Notes under the pieces: generated by a model
Seen by the model: the letters and a program-made list of their open reading frames with translations, nothing else
What the model was told of the DNA's origin: nothing
The model's database searches: none
Made by a program: the position numbers and the translations under genes
Shown: positions 10,901 to 21,368 of the stretch, in pieces
Layout: each line of letters begins with the position of its first letter
How positions within the stretch are numbered: the stretch's first letter is position 1
Origin: Welwitschia mirabilis
Lineage: Eukaryota > Gnetophyta > Gnetopsida > Welwitschiales
Length of the DNA: 64,000 nt
Assembly: GCA_051453625.1 (NCBI GenBank)
Contig: JBOZIK010000001.1
Coordinates: forward strand, 291,700,668 to 291,764,667
Direction of reading: 5' to 3'

Positions 10901-13900
10901 ACCAGATAAAGACTTCCATGACTTATGTCTTCTTGCATTGGAAATTGAATAGATTGAGATCAGAGGTGAATGAATCCATGACAATTTATCTTCAATGCTT
11001 CAACACCACACTCTCTTACAAGGCTGCACTTAGGATGAATGCATCTAGTAAGTATAAGGTTGTCACATTTCTAACTTCAATTACCTGAGTCCTAGGATAA
11101 ACTAGTGGTTAGTTTGAATAGCAATACCTTGCATGCACTAGATTTTGACTAGTTTGTAGGTGCTATTTTCACAAAAGACCTCAGACATTCAGCTAACAAG
11201 GTTAATTTGTTAAACAGTGAAGCGTTGGATGCTAAAAAAAGGGAAAAAGAAGAGCACGATGTTACTGATGTGACAAAAAATTGACAAATAAAGAAAGACT
11301 GCCTTGAACTCAAACATGATAATATTGTCTCAACACACAAATGAGGGGAAAACCCACGGAAATACAATGCAGAGCTCTATTATCTTCTTTAAAGATTACA
11401 AGCCAAGAATAGGCTTCAAGCCAACAACAAGCTCCAGGGAAGAATGCCTCACAGAACTCTATCAACTGTGTCTACCTCTCATACAAACAACCCTCACACC
11501 CCTATTAAATAGGCCAAGGGTTATAGCCAATTAGGGTTACAAGCTAAAACCCTAAAGAGTGTATCAGTCGTCTCTTGACACATGTTCTATCTCTACCTAA
11601 TGCCCCCAAGAATGATTTTAAAATAGAAACCTCCTTTGACAATATTAAAGTGGGGTCAACGTAAACATAACATTAGGGACATTATAAAATAATAAATTTG
11701 GCTTCACATATCAACATTCTCCCACTTGAAGACAAATTTAGCACATCTTCAACTGTAGCTCCAAAGATGCACTACTTTCCAAGCTTCCGCAGATCACGTG
11801 CCCAGGTGTATGCCATGACAAGACCGTTGATGTTTATCTCCAGTAACAACCTTGGTCAAGAAATCTGCAAGATTCGAATGTGTACGAATTTTGTGAACAT
11901 CTAGCTTTTTCTCCTCCAATGCTTCCCTGATGAAGTGGTATGTCACATCAATGTGCTTCGTCCACGTATGGTAAGCAACATTCTTTGCCAAATGAATGGC
12001 ATTCTAACTCTCGTAATAAATCACATATTGTTGTTGCTTCAACTCAAACCAATCAAGTAAACATCTTAGCTAGATCATTCCGTAGTTGACAAAGCCATGT
12101 CTCTTTGCAAACAAGACATCCAACTAACAGGATCACCTCCCAACAAGAAAACATAACCAGTAGTGGACTTTCTTTTATCTTCACACTGAGCATAATTAGC
12201 ATCCACATAAACAATAGCATTTAATCTGGTATGACTAAAACTCAAGCAATAATTTTGTGTGCCTTTTAGGTAGCACGGGATCCATTTTATAGCTTCCCAA
12301 TACTTTGGGCCAGGGTTGCTTATGAAATGTGAGACAGCTCCCACTATATACAAAATATCCAATATTGTGCAGACCATAGCATACATCAAGCTTCCAACAA
12401 CTGAAGCATAAGGAACTGCTTCCATTCTTTCCTGTTATTCTTCCATTTTGGGGCAATCCTCTAGAGACAACTGAAAGTGACTTGCTAATAGTGTTCCAAC
12501 CAGTTTACGGTCAGCTATGTTAAAACATTGTAATACTTTGCCAATAAAATCAAATTGACTAAGCCACAGTTTTCGACATGATCTGTTCCTAGAAATTTTC
12601 ATTCCAAGAATTTGTTTTGTAGGACCCAAGTCCTTGGTTGCAAAGCGTTTTTCCATCTCCCTTTTCAACCTCTTAATTTCATGTATATCATTTCCAGCAA
12701 CAGACATATAATCAACATACAGCGATAAAATAACGATCTTACCAGAACCCTGTCAACGGACATAAATACAGTGATCTACACCACTCCTCCTATATTTTTG
12801 TTCTTGCATGAAACTGTCAAATTTCTTATACCATTGCCTCAGTGCATGTTTCAGACTATACAAACTTTTGTTCAACCTATAGACCAAGTTCTTCTCCTTG
12901 GTTTCAAAGCCTTCAAGCAATTTCATATAAATCTCTTCTTCAAGATCACCATGCAGAAAAGCAATCTTAATATCCAACAACTCTAATTCCAAATTCAAGA
13001 CAACAACAATGGACAAGATGACACGAATAGAAGAATGTTTCACCATTGGAGAAAAAAATTTAGTAAAATCAATACCTGGTTTCTGCCCAAAACCTTTTAC
13101 AACCAATCTTGCCCTGTAACGATCCTTTTCATTTGCCCCTTCCTTTATTCTGAAGACCCATCTGTTGGACAAGGCACATTTCCCAACTGGCAGGGGAACC
13201 ACATCCCATGTATCATTATGCCTTAAAGCATCCAACCCTTCTTTCATTGCAACATTCCACTTCTCTGAGTTACGCGAAGAAATAGCTTCCTGGTATGCTT
13301 TAGGTTCTCCTTTATCTATGTACAAAATATAATGCAATGACAGAGAATACCTAACAAGTGCTCTATTGGGATAAGTAGGCCTTCTTANNNNNNNNNNNNN
13401 NNNNNNNNNNNNNNNNNNNNNNNNNNNNNNNNNNNNNNNNNNNNNNNNNNNNNNNNNNNNNNNNNNNNNNNNNNNNNNNNNNNNNNNTCATTGTAGGCTA
13501 GTACCTCTCATCCATGATGCCACACTTCACACCCCTCGTGCGTTCGCTATAAGGGCATGGATGTTGATGAGAATTACATCAAGAAGGAGAAGGAGGAGAT
13601 GGCTAAAGGTGCAAAGATTACTCCTAACAATGATGATTTATTCACTGAGGAGGAGATTTTATGACTAGAGTGGGATGCACAGCAATTTACTACTACTAGA
13701 GAAGAGACTCCTCAAGCACATAGAGAAGCACAACCACATAGGAAAAAGCTACAAGCCATGAGAGGGAGGGGCATTGCATCTAGCAGTGGCACAAGATGAT
13801 GGAATTTTGCATACTGATGTTACCTGATTTTTGTTTCTATAGTGCTAGTGCACTAGGCAACTTAGCTATTAGTGTTTTTGACTTTTTTCATTGTTACAAA

Positions 13901-16900
13901 AATACACAACAACAAAGCGAATAAACAATGCAGCAAGAGAACACGGAGACACAAAGATTTACGTGGAAAATCCCAATAAAGGGAAAAACCATGAGAAAGC
14001 AGGGCAAAGCTCTATTATCTTCTTAGAGAGTACAAGCCAAGAACAGGCTTCAAGCCAACAACAAGCTTCAGGCAAGAATGCCTCACAGAATTCTATCAAC
14101 TCTCTATATACTAAACAACCATCATAACATCATTAAATAGGCCAAGGGTTACAACCAATTAGAGTTACAAGCCAAAACCCTAAAGAGAGTATTATCCCTT
14201 TCTTAATACATGTCCCATCTCTACCTAATGCCCCCAGGGATAGTTTTAAAATAGGACCCTCCTCTTACAATATTAAAGTGGGGGCACCATAAAACATAAT
14301 ATTAGGGACATTACAAAATAATAAATTTGGCTTCACATATCAACATTCTCCCACTTAAATACAAATTTAGTACATCTTCAAGTGCAGCTCCAGAGATGCA
14401 CTTTTTTCCAAGTTTGCTCAGATCACATGTCCAAATGTATGCCATGACAGCATCGTTGATGCTTATCTCCTGTAACAGCCTTGGTCAAGAAATCTACAAG
14501 ATTCACTTGTGTGTGGATTTTGTGAAAATCCAACTTCTTCTCCTCCAATGCTTCCCTGATAAAGTGATACCTCAAATCAATGTGTTTCGTCTGAGCATGG
14601 TAAGCAGCATTCTCTGCCAAATGAATGGCACTCTGACTATCGCAAGAAATCACATATTGTTGTTATTTCAACTCAAACTAGTCAAGTAAATGTCTTAGCC
14701 AGAACATTTCTTTAGTTCCCTCTATCATAGCTATGTACTCTATTTCCGTAGTTGACAAAGCCACGTTTCTTTACAAATGAGACATCCAACTAACAAGACC
14801 ACCTCCCATCAAGAAAACATACCTAGTAGTGGACTTTTTTGTATCTTTACACTGAGCATAATTAGCATCCACATAACCAACGGCATCCAATCCAATATGA
14901 CCAAAACGCAGACAATAATTCTGTGTACGTTTCAGATGGCATAAGATCCATTTTACAGCTTCCCAATGCTTTGGGCCAAGGTTGCTCATGAAATGTGAGA
15001 CAGCTCCCCCTACATATGAAATATTTGGTCTTGTGCAGACCATAGTATACATCAAGCTTCCAACAGCTAAAGCATAAGGAACTGCTCCCATTCTTTCCTG
15101 TTCTTCTTTTGTTTTGGGGCAATCCTCCACAGACAATTGAGAGTGACTTGCTAATGGTGTTCCAACCGGTTTACAGTCAGCTATGTTAAAACGTTGTGAT
15201 ACTTTGCTAATGTAATCAGACTGACTAAGCCATAATTTTCCACATGATCTGTCCCTAGAAATTTTCATTCCAAGAATTTATTTTGCAGGACCCAAGTCCT
15301 TGTTTGCAAAGTGTTTTTCCATCTCCTTTTTCTACCTTTTAATTTCTTGTATGTCATTTCCAGCAACAAGCATATCATCAACATACAACAATAAAATAAC
15401 AATCTTACCAAAAGCCTGTCCACGGAGATAAATATAGTGATCTACATCACTACTCCTATATTTTTGTTCCTGCATGAAGCTGTCAAATTTCTTATACCAT
15501 TGCCTTCGTGCCTGTTCCAAACTATACAAACTTCTGTTCAACCTACAGACCACGTTCTTCTCCCTGGTTTCAAAACCATCAGGCAATTTTAGTATCCAAC
15601 TGCTCTAATTCCAAATTCAAAACAGCAACAATGGACAAGACAACACGAATAGAAGAATGCTTCCCCACTAGAGAAAAAATTTTAGTAAAATTAATATCAA
15701 TTTCTACCCAAAACCTTTTACAACCAATCTTGCCCTATGAAGTTCATTTGCCTTTTTCTTTATCCTGAAGACCCACCTATTAGACAAGGCACGTTTCCTA
15801 GCTGGTAAGGAAACCACATCCCATATATCATTATGCCTTAAAGCTCCAACTCTTCTTTCATTGCAACATTCCACTTCTCTGAGTTAGGCAAAGAAACAGC
15901 TTCCTGATATGTCTCAAGTTCTCCTTTATCTGTGTACAAAATATAATGCAACAATGGAAAATATCTAACAGGTGCTCTATTTGGACAAGTAGACCTTCTT
16001 ACCTAATGCGCAGGAGTATGAGGCTCTACTTCATCTTCACCTTCTGAAAGATTAGGGTGCTACAGTTCAGGCAGATTGTTTTCATCTCCATCATCCTCAT
16101 CATCAGGAGGATTACTCCCTTTACTGTCCTCATTGTCATCTAGAATTTTAAAAGTCTTTTGCAAAGCACTAGAGTCAAGAACTCCATCCTTCTGGTTATC
16201 TTCTAGTGACTTATAAAATATGTGTTGTTTACAAAAGACCACATCACGTGATCTAATCACCTTCTTGTCTACTGGATCCCACAACCTGTAACCAAGCTTG
16301 TCTCTTCCATAACCTAAAAAAACACACTTGCATGCACATCCATCCAGTTTCCTATGTTCTGGTGATGCAGATATGCTTTACAGCCAAAGAACTTCAAGTG
16401 AGAGAAAGATAACTTCCTTTCACTCCAAACGGACTCTCATATTCCTCCTTGAAGTGCTGAATGTGGTGACCTATTTATAAGATATGCAGTTATGTTAGCT
16501 GCTTCAGCCCAAAGACATTTTGGAACTCCTGATAAGTGCAACAATGAACGCAACCTTTGAAAAACAACTCTATTATATCTTTCAACCACTCCATTATTCT
16601 GAAGTGTCTTTGTGTGAACAATTCCATTATCTCTACAAAACTCAAAGTCACAAGAGGTGTATTCACCTCCATTATTTATCACTAAGCGTTTAATTTCACA
16701 GCTTGATTCATTTTTAACTCTAGCTTTAAATTATTTGAAAATATCAAAGATTATCTTTCAAGGGAATCGGAAATAGCCAAGTTTTTCGATTAAAATCATC
16801 AATAAATGTAACAAAATAAGACATTCCCAAAAAACATCGGAATAAACCAAATCTAACTCAGTGCTTTTATTTTCAGAAACAGATTTCTTAAAGTTTACAT

Positions 16901-19900
16901 GTTTTGCTTTTGCAATAGCACAATCCTTACAAAAATCTAGAGAAACAGAATCAAACTTTGGAAGCAAGTTTTTAGAATTAAAAACCTTCATGCCAGTTTC
17001 ACTGAGATGTCCAAGTCTCTTATGCTAAAGAAATATGTCCTCATTGCCAGCAACAGTAACATTGCGCTTTACCATGGAACCTTCTTTCTATCCTCGTGTC
17101 AGCACATGGCACCTTTTGTTACCTTCCAACCACCTGCATCAAAGAAGACTGAGCAGCTAGCAGCATCTAATTGTCCTGCTGAGATTAAATTTTTGGCAAA
17201 TTAAAGCACATGTCTAACATCCTGTAGAAACGATTTTCTGTTGTCACTTCCTTGCAGCATTACAGACCCGTAGCCCTTTGATCTCACAGCGGGATTATCC
17301 CCCAGATATACATACTTCTCTGAGAGTTTCTTATACGAAGAAAACATCGAAACATCTGGGCAGACATGAAAAGAAGCACTAGAATCCAGAATCCAAACAT
17401 CAGGGCAAGAGTATTGGGAAACATTTACCTCTTGTACATCTGCAATCAACAGGTCAACATCTCCTTTTGCATTCAACCCTTGTCCTCCTTTCTGGTTCTG
17501 CTGTTTACCTCCTTCCTTTTATTTACGCTTATTTTTTAGGCTGTAGTAGTCCTTCCCTGAATGACCTTACTTTTTGCAGTGTCAACATTCAATACTTCTA
17601 ATGACGGATTTTCCTCTGCTCTTGCTTTGCCAACGACCTTCTCCTCTAGTTTGAGAACATCCTCTATGAACAGCAAGGGCTTCTCTAACAAGCTCAACCA
17701 ACCTAGCCTTGTACGCATCTAGAAGCTTTAAAATTAGAGTATTCAGGCGCGACCTAGTATCTAAGGCAGTCATCAAGGTAGTGGAAACAGTCTTCCAAGC
17801 ATCAGGCAAGGAACTGAGAACTGTGATTACCCTTAGGTTTTCTTCAAACGTCACCCTTAGATCGTCCAACTAGGTGAACAGACCATTCATCTCGTCTAGG
17901 TGTGCTTGCAACGATGCACTTTCTTTCATCTTCATCTTGAAGACCTTGTTAATAGTATAAAATTGGTTTATGCTAATAAGCTGATCATTCCTCTGCATCA
18001 AAATCTACCACAGTTCAGCTATTATAGAAATCTTGCTATGGGATTGAACAATCCTATTGCGAAGGCACAGTCGTATCGACGAAAGCGCCTTTCTATCAAG
18101 TTTCTTCCACTCTTCATCAGGGTACTTCTTCAGCGATTCTGCGTCAAAAAGTCTAGATGTTGCCTTCGCATCTACTTCCGTCTTTAGGATAATGTCACAT
18201 TCCTTCTGGCAAAGGATAGTTTCCACCAGAATCTTCCATATCCCCAGTTCTCAGCTCCGATTAGTGGTCACTCGTTTGCAAACACTCCATTGTCATTTAA
18301 CTATACGGCTATACAAACGAACGCCAAACGTGTTGTACGGGCACCCAAAAGCGTTTACGGACACAAAGCTTATCACCAAAGTGTATAAGATCCAAACCTA
18401 ATGCTTTGATATCAAGTATTACGAAAATACAAAACAGCAAAGCGATTAATTAAAGCAATAAGAGAGTACAGAGACACAACGATTTAAGCAGAAAACCCCA
18501 TGAAGGGAAAAACCACAAGAAAGCAAGACAAAGCTCTATTATCTTCTTCAAAGGTTACAAGCCAAGAACAGGCTTCAAGCCAACAACAGGTTTCAGGCAA
18601 GAATGCCTCACAGAACTCTATCAACTGTGTTTGTCTCTCATATAAACAACTCTCACACCACCATTAAATAGGCCAAGGGTTATAGCCAATTAGGGTTACA
18701 AACTAAAACCCTAAAGAGGGCATCATCCCTCTCCTGACACATGTTCCATCTCTACCTAACACCCCCAAGGATGGTTCTAAAATAGAAACCTCCTTTTACA
18801 ATATTAAAGTGGGACCGACATAAAACATAACATTAGGGACATTACAAAATAATAAAGTTGGCTTCACATATCAACAACAAATCCTTTAGAGTAGCCCATG
18901 TTGAAGAGAAAGAGATTGTGCTTTCATGTTGCTAAGCTAGGATATGGCTTTTCCCCGAGGGCCAAGACTAAGAGCACAAGGGACTTGTACAGATTTCTTC
19001 TTTCGTGTGCCTAGTTATTGTGCTATTGTTTTTTCCTTCATTTGTGTCTTATATCTGCTAACAGTTTACAAGACCACATGCACAAATATTCTTTGGATGT
19101 TGCATGTAGTTGTTGGATTGATGTCATCCAATGTATTTTTCTTAGCTTAAGAAGGCCTGATCCTGATAGACATTTTCGTGTAGTAATGTTCATCATAAAA
19201 TGGTGCACACCTCAGTGGTTCTTTTGCATGCTTCAATACATGCTTGTCATGACAGAAAGAGGATTTTAAAGTGATGATGATGTTTTAGTGTGGATTCTCA
19301 TCATTCTATTTTGAAGACAAGCATAGATTTGTTTACAAATGGGAGATTGAGAGATTGATGAAGTTAAATCTCTATTTTTGTGTCTTCATTGTTTATTTTA
19401 AAGTTATAACCAGTTTCATCTCGTAAAAGTGAGCATTCTGATAAAGTCAGTTTCAGTTCTTAGCACGTTTTATTTTGAAATATATGTAAGAACGCGTGCC
19501 AAATGTATGTTTAATGTTTTGTGGGGTTTGTAACCTTTATCTATATAACTTTAGGATTTATCATGGATGTGAGGAGAGTGATTGGTGTCCACAGAAAGCA
19601 TTATAGTTTAAAAACCTTGAGGTGCTCACCTTGGCTTGTAATCTTTGTCTATGTCTAACTGAAGATTATTGTTTGTGCTGTTCTCCTATAATTTGCTTCT
19701 CCTACATAACACATGAATCAAATAATAATTCTGAACATGAAGCAGAAGTGAATTAATATCAATTAAGAGTTACTTATCACAAACTGCAATTTTCAAATTT
19801 GAAAAGAGCATACAATATTAGATAAAATATGAAGTTTCATAGATATCTTGATCAAGAAGACGTTTCATTCTTTATGTCCACTAGATGTGTCTTACTCATA

Positions 19901-21368
19901 ATTATCAGTGACTTATTCATAAAACTTTTGCCTTAGGCGTCTTGCATGTCTGAAAAAGCAACCAATATTAACATGTGCACAAACACGTGCATGCATGCAC
20001 ATTTGTACACACATCAAACTTCAACAGAACTTTCAGTTATTGATTACTGCTCTACATTATTTTCTAAAGATACTGTCATTTGCTACAACAACTTGGTGAG
20101 TCTTTTGATAATCATATCATTCTTCTAATAAAATGAAAGGCTATTTAATGAGTTATCAATGACAAATTTGTTCCACTTTTCTGTTAGAAGATAGAGCCCT
20201 AGGCAGAAACACCTCAAAGAACTCAGGTCAGAAGCTTACTATTTAACAATGGAGCTATAAGAAGTTCTATGATGATTCTCTGTTATGAAACCTATGCCTA
20301 TAAATGAGTTATAAAATAAAAACTGCCTACAGACAAAATAAAAAATCAAAGAACCTTTTGAATTATAATATTGCATGTCTAAAGCGACACATTAAAGAAC
20401 AGTAATAATTCTCGTGTTCCAAATTATGTCAGTATGAAAACTGCAATGTCTTCTATAGTGGCGTGAGTTCTGTGAGATGTCTCTCATAACTGGTAAAGAA
20501 TAGAAAACAAAGGTATCACTTCATCTACGTAAGGCCAAAAAAGATAAGCGTGGCAAGCTTTACCTACACCACAAGCTTCTTCAAATTCCTCCACGTTTAG
20601 ACTTTCAGGTCCTATGGTAGCAAGATATGACAAGGCTTTTTCTATTTGATTAGAATTCTTAATCTGAAATGAAAACAAGTAAGTAAGCAATAAATCAGTC
20701 ACATTTGCAGATTTTGCTTCGACTGATTTTATCCCCGTAAGATCTATTGTTTAACAGTACCGCTCGATGTGCAATACATCTTTCCTTAAAAATTGTTCTT
20801 TACTATTCTATAATACGACCATTGGATAAGATTATTTAAATGTAATCGGATAGTAGCCGAGTAAAGATTAGCACCTTGCCAGATACAACGTATTGCAGGA
20901 AAAAACGTCTGTGTTTCAGTGCATTTGCCGGATACTTTGTTGCAATCTGTTCCAAATGCTATACATGTCATTTCATGTTGGCAAGAAACTTGTATGAAAA
21001 GACAACAGTGCTACAATAGAGGCGTTAACAGAAGGTATTTCTGTTACCGTATACAGTATGTTTCCCAGTGCCTTGGGACAACCAGCTTCAACGCCTGCCT
21101 GCATATGAAAAGGGTTCAGATAATTGTTAGTCGTAGACACGTAGCACAGACGAGGATCCTTGGATCCACTATGCAAAACAAAATTAAAGAGAAAAACAGA
21201 TATGGTTGAAGAATATAAACATCTGCGTACCTCGTGAATGACGGCAGTCAAATTTGCCGTTACTTTAGCATTCACAACTGTATTTTGAGCAGTCCGCTCA
21301 TCAAGGCCGATGTTAAGAAACTTCTGTAAAGCGTCCCTGCTTGGGCTCTCTGTTTCTGTCGCCACCAT
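7881..21368 (-). CDS. OVA9: Glutaminyl-tRNA synthetase, 5' eight exons (gene continues beyond left edge)
   Basis: GlnRS charges tRNA-Gln with glutamine in ATP-dependent translation; the eukaryotic enzyme has an N-terminal tRNA-binding extension. Spliced exons 21368-21231, 21098-21048, 20946-20875, 20663-20564, 9203-9108, 8833-8772, 8165-8064 and 7973-7881 form one frame of 238 residues without stops, with consistent phases and GT-AG borders. Recognisable conserved blocks are FLNIGLDERTAQNT (17-30), KVTANLTAVIHE (35-46), LNVEEFEEACGVG (109-121), ILEQRYRIN (144-152), GNLYGQVRKKLPWADPK (154-170), LLGEKTAADNEKPVKKK (183-199) and NPYLIFPDPKENFQ (225-238). These fit the two non-specific RNA-binding regions and the Lys-rich linker of plant GlnRS. 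The start ATG has a good context (AAAAATGG). The catalytic and anticodon-binding domains, roughly 550 residues in relatives, must lie outside the window. Intron 4 is 11,360 bp and filled with copia elements. The symbol follows the Arabidopsis homologue. Confidence 0.93.
8064..8165 (-). CDS. OVA9: GlnRS exon 7
   Basis: Residues 174-207, including LLGEKTAADNEKPVKKKKDK, the start of the Lys-rich linker. Acceptor GACCAG|GAAATC, donor ACACAG|GTGTAT. Intron 6 is 606 bp and intron 7 is 90 bp. Confidence 0.95.
8772..8833 (-). CDS. OVA9: GlnRS exon 6
   Basis: Completes Val-153 and encodes residues 154-173, GNLYGQVRKKLPWADPKAVK. Acceptor AATGCAG|TTGGAA, donor AAG|GTGGGC. Confidence 0.95.
9108..9203 (-). 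CDS. OVA9: GlnRS exon 5
   Basis: Completes Gly-121 and encodes residues 122-152, ending ILEQRYRIN, plus one base of Val-153. Acceptor GTCATAG|GTATTG, donor AATG|GTTATG. The split-codon phase agrees with exon 4 across 11 kb. Confidence 0.93.
10888..11337 (+). pseudogene. Gag-like relic of an LTR retrotransposon
   Basis: The translation LNRLRSEVNESMTIYLQCFN... resembles the region of copia-type gag proteins in which an ESM..YL..F motif is followed by a TFLTSI-like segment (usually LLxSLP). Near 11260-11325 a TGT GAC AAA AAA ... KDCLELKHD pattern resembles a frameshifted CCHC zinc knuckle. The match stops where the truncated LTR of copia A begins. No flanking LTR was identified. The family assignment is tentative. 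Confidence 0.4.
11338..11716 (-). repeat. Truncated 3' LTR of copia A
   Basis: Homologous to the copia B LTRs, ending (minus-strand start) at TGTTGATATGTGAAGCC. Roughly the last 70-80 bp of the LTR are missing at the low-coordinate side, where the gag-like relic begins. The polypurine tract AGTGGGAGAA is on the minus strand at 11717-11726. Confidence 0.85.
11717..13387 (-). pseudogene. Copia A: reverse transcriptase and RNase H, truncated and dead
   Basis: Minus-strand translation gives a copia RT beginning near 13337: EGLDALRHNDTWDVV, RWVFRIKEG, then LDIKIAFLHGDLEEEIYM with the first catalytic Asp. The YVDD box reads LYVDYMSVAGND, so the second active-site Asp is Tyr. RNase H/tail motifs AIHLAKN, KHIDVTYHFIREALEEKK and DFLTKVVTGDKHQR follow. 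Compared with copia B, about 40 bp are missing near 12070, between the RT tail and RNase H. There are several frameshifts and stops. Upstream domains (gag, protease, integrase) are absent: the element runs into a 100-N gap, and unrelated sequence lies beyond. Confidence 0.9.
13388..13487. other. Assembly gap (100 N)
   Basis: Placeholder-length run of N at the broken end of copia A. Confidence 1.
13545..13799 (+). pseudogene. Broken ORF of unknown identity
   Basis: The frame RYKGMDVDENYIKKEKEE... continues through NDDLFTEEEIL, one internal TGA (13662-13664), LEWDAQQFTTTREE and ends GRGIASSSGTR at a TGA (13797-13799). It is charged, with an Arg/Gly-rich end. A transposase C-terminus is possible but no diagnostic motif is visible. 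The 5' side may start in or before the gap; the ORF lies between copia A and copia B. Confidence 0.4.
13892..14345 (-). repeat. Copia B 3' LTR
   Basis: 454 bp, minus strand from TGTTGATATGTGAAGCC to ATTTTTGTAACA, with TG...CA ends. It matches 18417-18876 and 198-652. Confidence 0.92.
14346..14355 (-). other. Copia B polypurine tract
   Basis: AGTGGGAGAA on the minus strand, directly before the 3' LTR. This is the plus-strand primer typical of plant copia elements. Copia A has the same word at 11717-11726. Confidence 0.85.
14356..16300 (-). pseudogene. Copia B integrase C-terminus, reverse transcriptase and RNase H
   Basis: From high to low coordinates: KVIRSRDVVFCKQHIFYK (near 16200-16260, end of the integrase region), RT with degraded start (15600-15990), MPDGFETREKN (near 15580), LYVDDMLVAGNDIQEIKR with an intact DD pair (near 15380), YLGMKIS-like and PVGTPLASHSQLS segments, YVDANYAQCKD, then RNase H CDSQSAIHLAENAAYH and KHIDLRYHFIREALEEKK, ending DFLTKAVTGDKHQR. 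About 55 bp that copia A retains, around the first catalytic Asp (AFLHGDL), are deleted near 15590. Stops and frameshifts are scattered through it. Confidence 0.9.
16301..17000 (-). pseudogene. Copia B integrase core
   Basis: A GAG-pre-integrase segment with CKDCAIAKAKHVNF (near 16900) leads into the integrase core. The usual RSDNGGEY motif reads LVINNGGEYTSCDFEFC (near 16670), so the second catalytic Asp is Asn. LQNNGVVERYNR (near 16590) is the degraded QQNGVAERxNR motif, followed by CLWAEAANITAYLINRSP. The frame is interrupted between 16690 and 16800. Confidence 0.88.
17001..17590 (-). pseudogene. Copia B protease and zinc knuckle
   Basis: The zinc knuckle near 17530-17585 reads CxHCKK.GHSGKDYY, with a stop and Tyr for the last Cys. 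The protease motif reads WILDSSASFHVCP (near 17375), where DSGA has become DSSA. Both changes would disable the protein. Confidence 0.85.
17591..18290 (-). pseudogene. Copia B gag
   Basis: The C-terminal half contains LRVITVLSSLPDAWKTVSTT (near 17800-17850), matching the LLSSLPxSW gag motif. The N-terminal part has ECDIILKTEVDAKATSRLFD... (18005-18226) and starts near 18250-18290. It is split by frameshifts around 17870-18005. Confidence 0.8.
18402..18414 (-). other. Copia B primer-binding site
   Basis: TGATATCAAAGCA on the minus strand, two G-to-A changes from the initiator tRNA-Met site TGGTATCAGAGC, two bases inside the 5' LTR. Both changes fit decay of methylated cytosines on the other strand. 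Confidence 0.8.
18417..18876 (-). repeat. Copia B 5' LTR
   Basis: 460 bp, minus strand from TGTTGATATGTGAAGCC to TTTTCGTAATA. The terminal CA has decayed to TA. Confidence 0.9.
19971..20013. repeat. Alternating purine-pyrimidine tract
   Basis: Mostly alternating sequence with GTGCATGCATGCAC in the middle, in the distal part of GlnRS intron 4. It could adopt Z-DNA or a cruciform; no function is implied. Confidence 0.6.
20564..20663 (-). CDS. OVA9: GlnRS exon 4
   Basis: Residues 88-120 plus one base of the Gly-121 codon, containing LNVEEFEEACGV. Acceptor ATTTCAG|ATTAAG, donor GTAG|GTAAAG. The following intron is the 11.36-kb one. Confidence 0.93.
20875..20946 (-). CDS. OVA9: GlnRS exon 3
   Basis: Residues 64-87, beginning IATKYPANALKHRR. 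Acceptor GGAACAG|ATTGCA, donor GGCAAG|GTGCTA. Only 72 bp long; the longest open frame at this place is a different one. Intron 3 is 211 bp. Confidence 0.9.
21048..21098 (-). CDS. OVA9: GlnRS exon 2
   Basis: Residues 47-63, AGVEAGCPKALGNILYT. Acceptor ATATGCAG|GCAGGC, donor ACG|GTAACA. Intron 2 is 101 bp. An open frame runs through both splice sites and could mislead gene callers. Confidence 0.92.
21231..21368 (-). CDS. OVA9: GlnRS exon 1
   Basis: Residues 1-46, from the start codon to ...TAVIHE. The donor is GAG|GTACGC. It ends on a complete codon. Intron 1 is 132 bp. Confidence 0.93.

Larger units (their letters stand above)
13892..18876 (-). mobile_element. Copia B: complete but inactive Ty1-copia retrotransposon
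   Basis: 4985 bp with LTRs at both ends, a primer site at the 5' side (18402-18414), gag, protease, integrase, RT and RNase H in copia order, and a polypurine tract before the 3' LTR. The two LTRs differ at many positions by eye, so the insertion is old. The bases next to the ends (TTCAT before 13892, ACAAA after 18876) do not form a target duplication. The element lies in GlnRS intron 4 in gene-sense orientation. Confidence 0.92.
9204..20563 (-). other. OVA9: GlnRS intron 4 (11.36 kb, transposon-filled)
   Basis: The borders are GT (20563-20562) and AG (9205-9204). It contains a gag-like relic, copia A, a broken unrecognised ORF and copia B, the two copia elements in the same orientation as the gene. 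The sequence from 9204 to about 10880 and from 18877 to 20563 shows no recognisable gene or element. Confidence 0.9.

Noticed and set aside
18944-19269. Plus-strand ORFs in the distal part of intron 4
   Set aside because: Cys- and hydrophobic-rich translations with no family match, in sequence without coding character.
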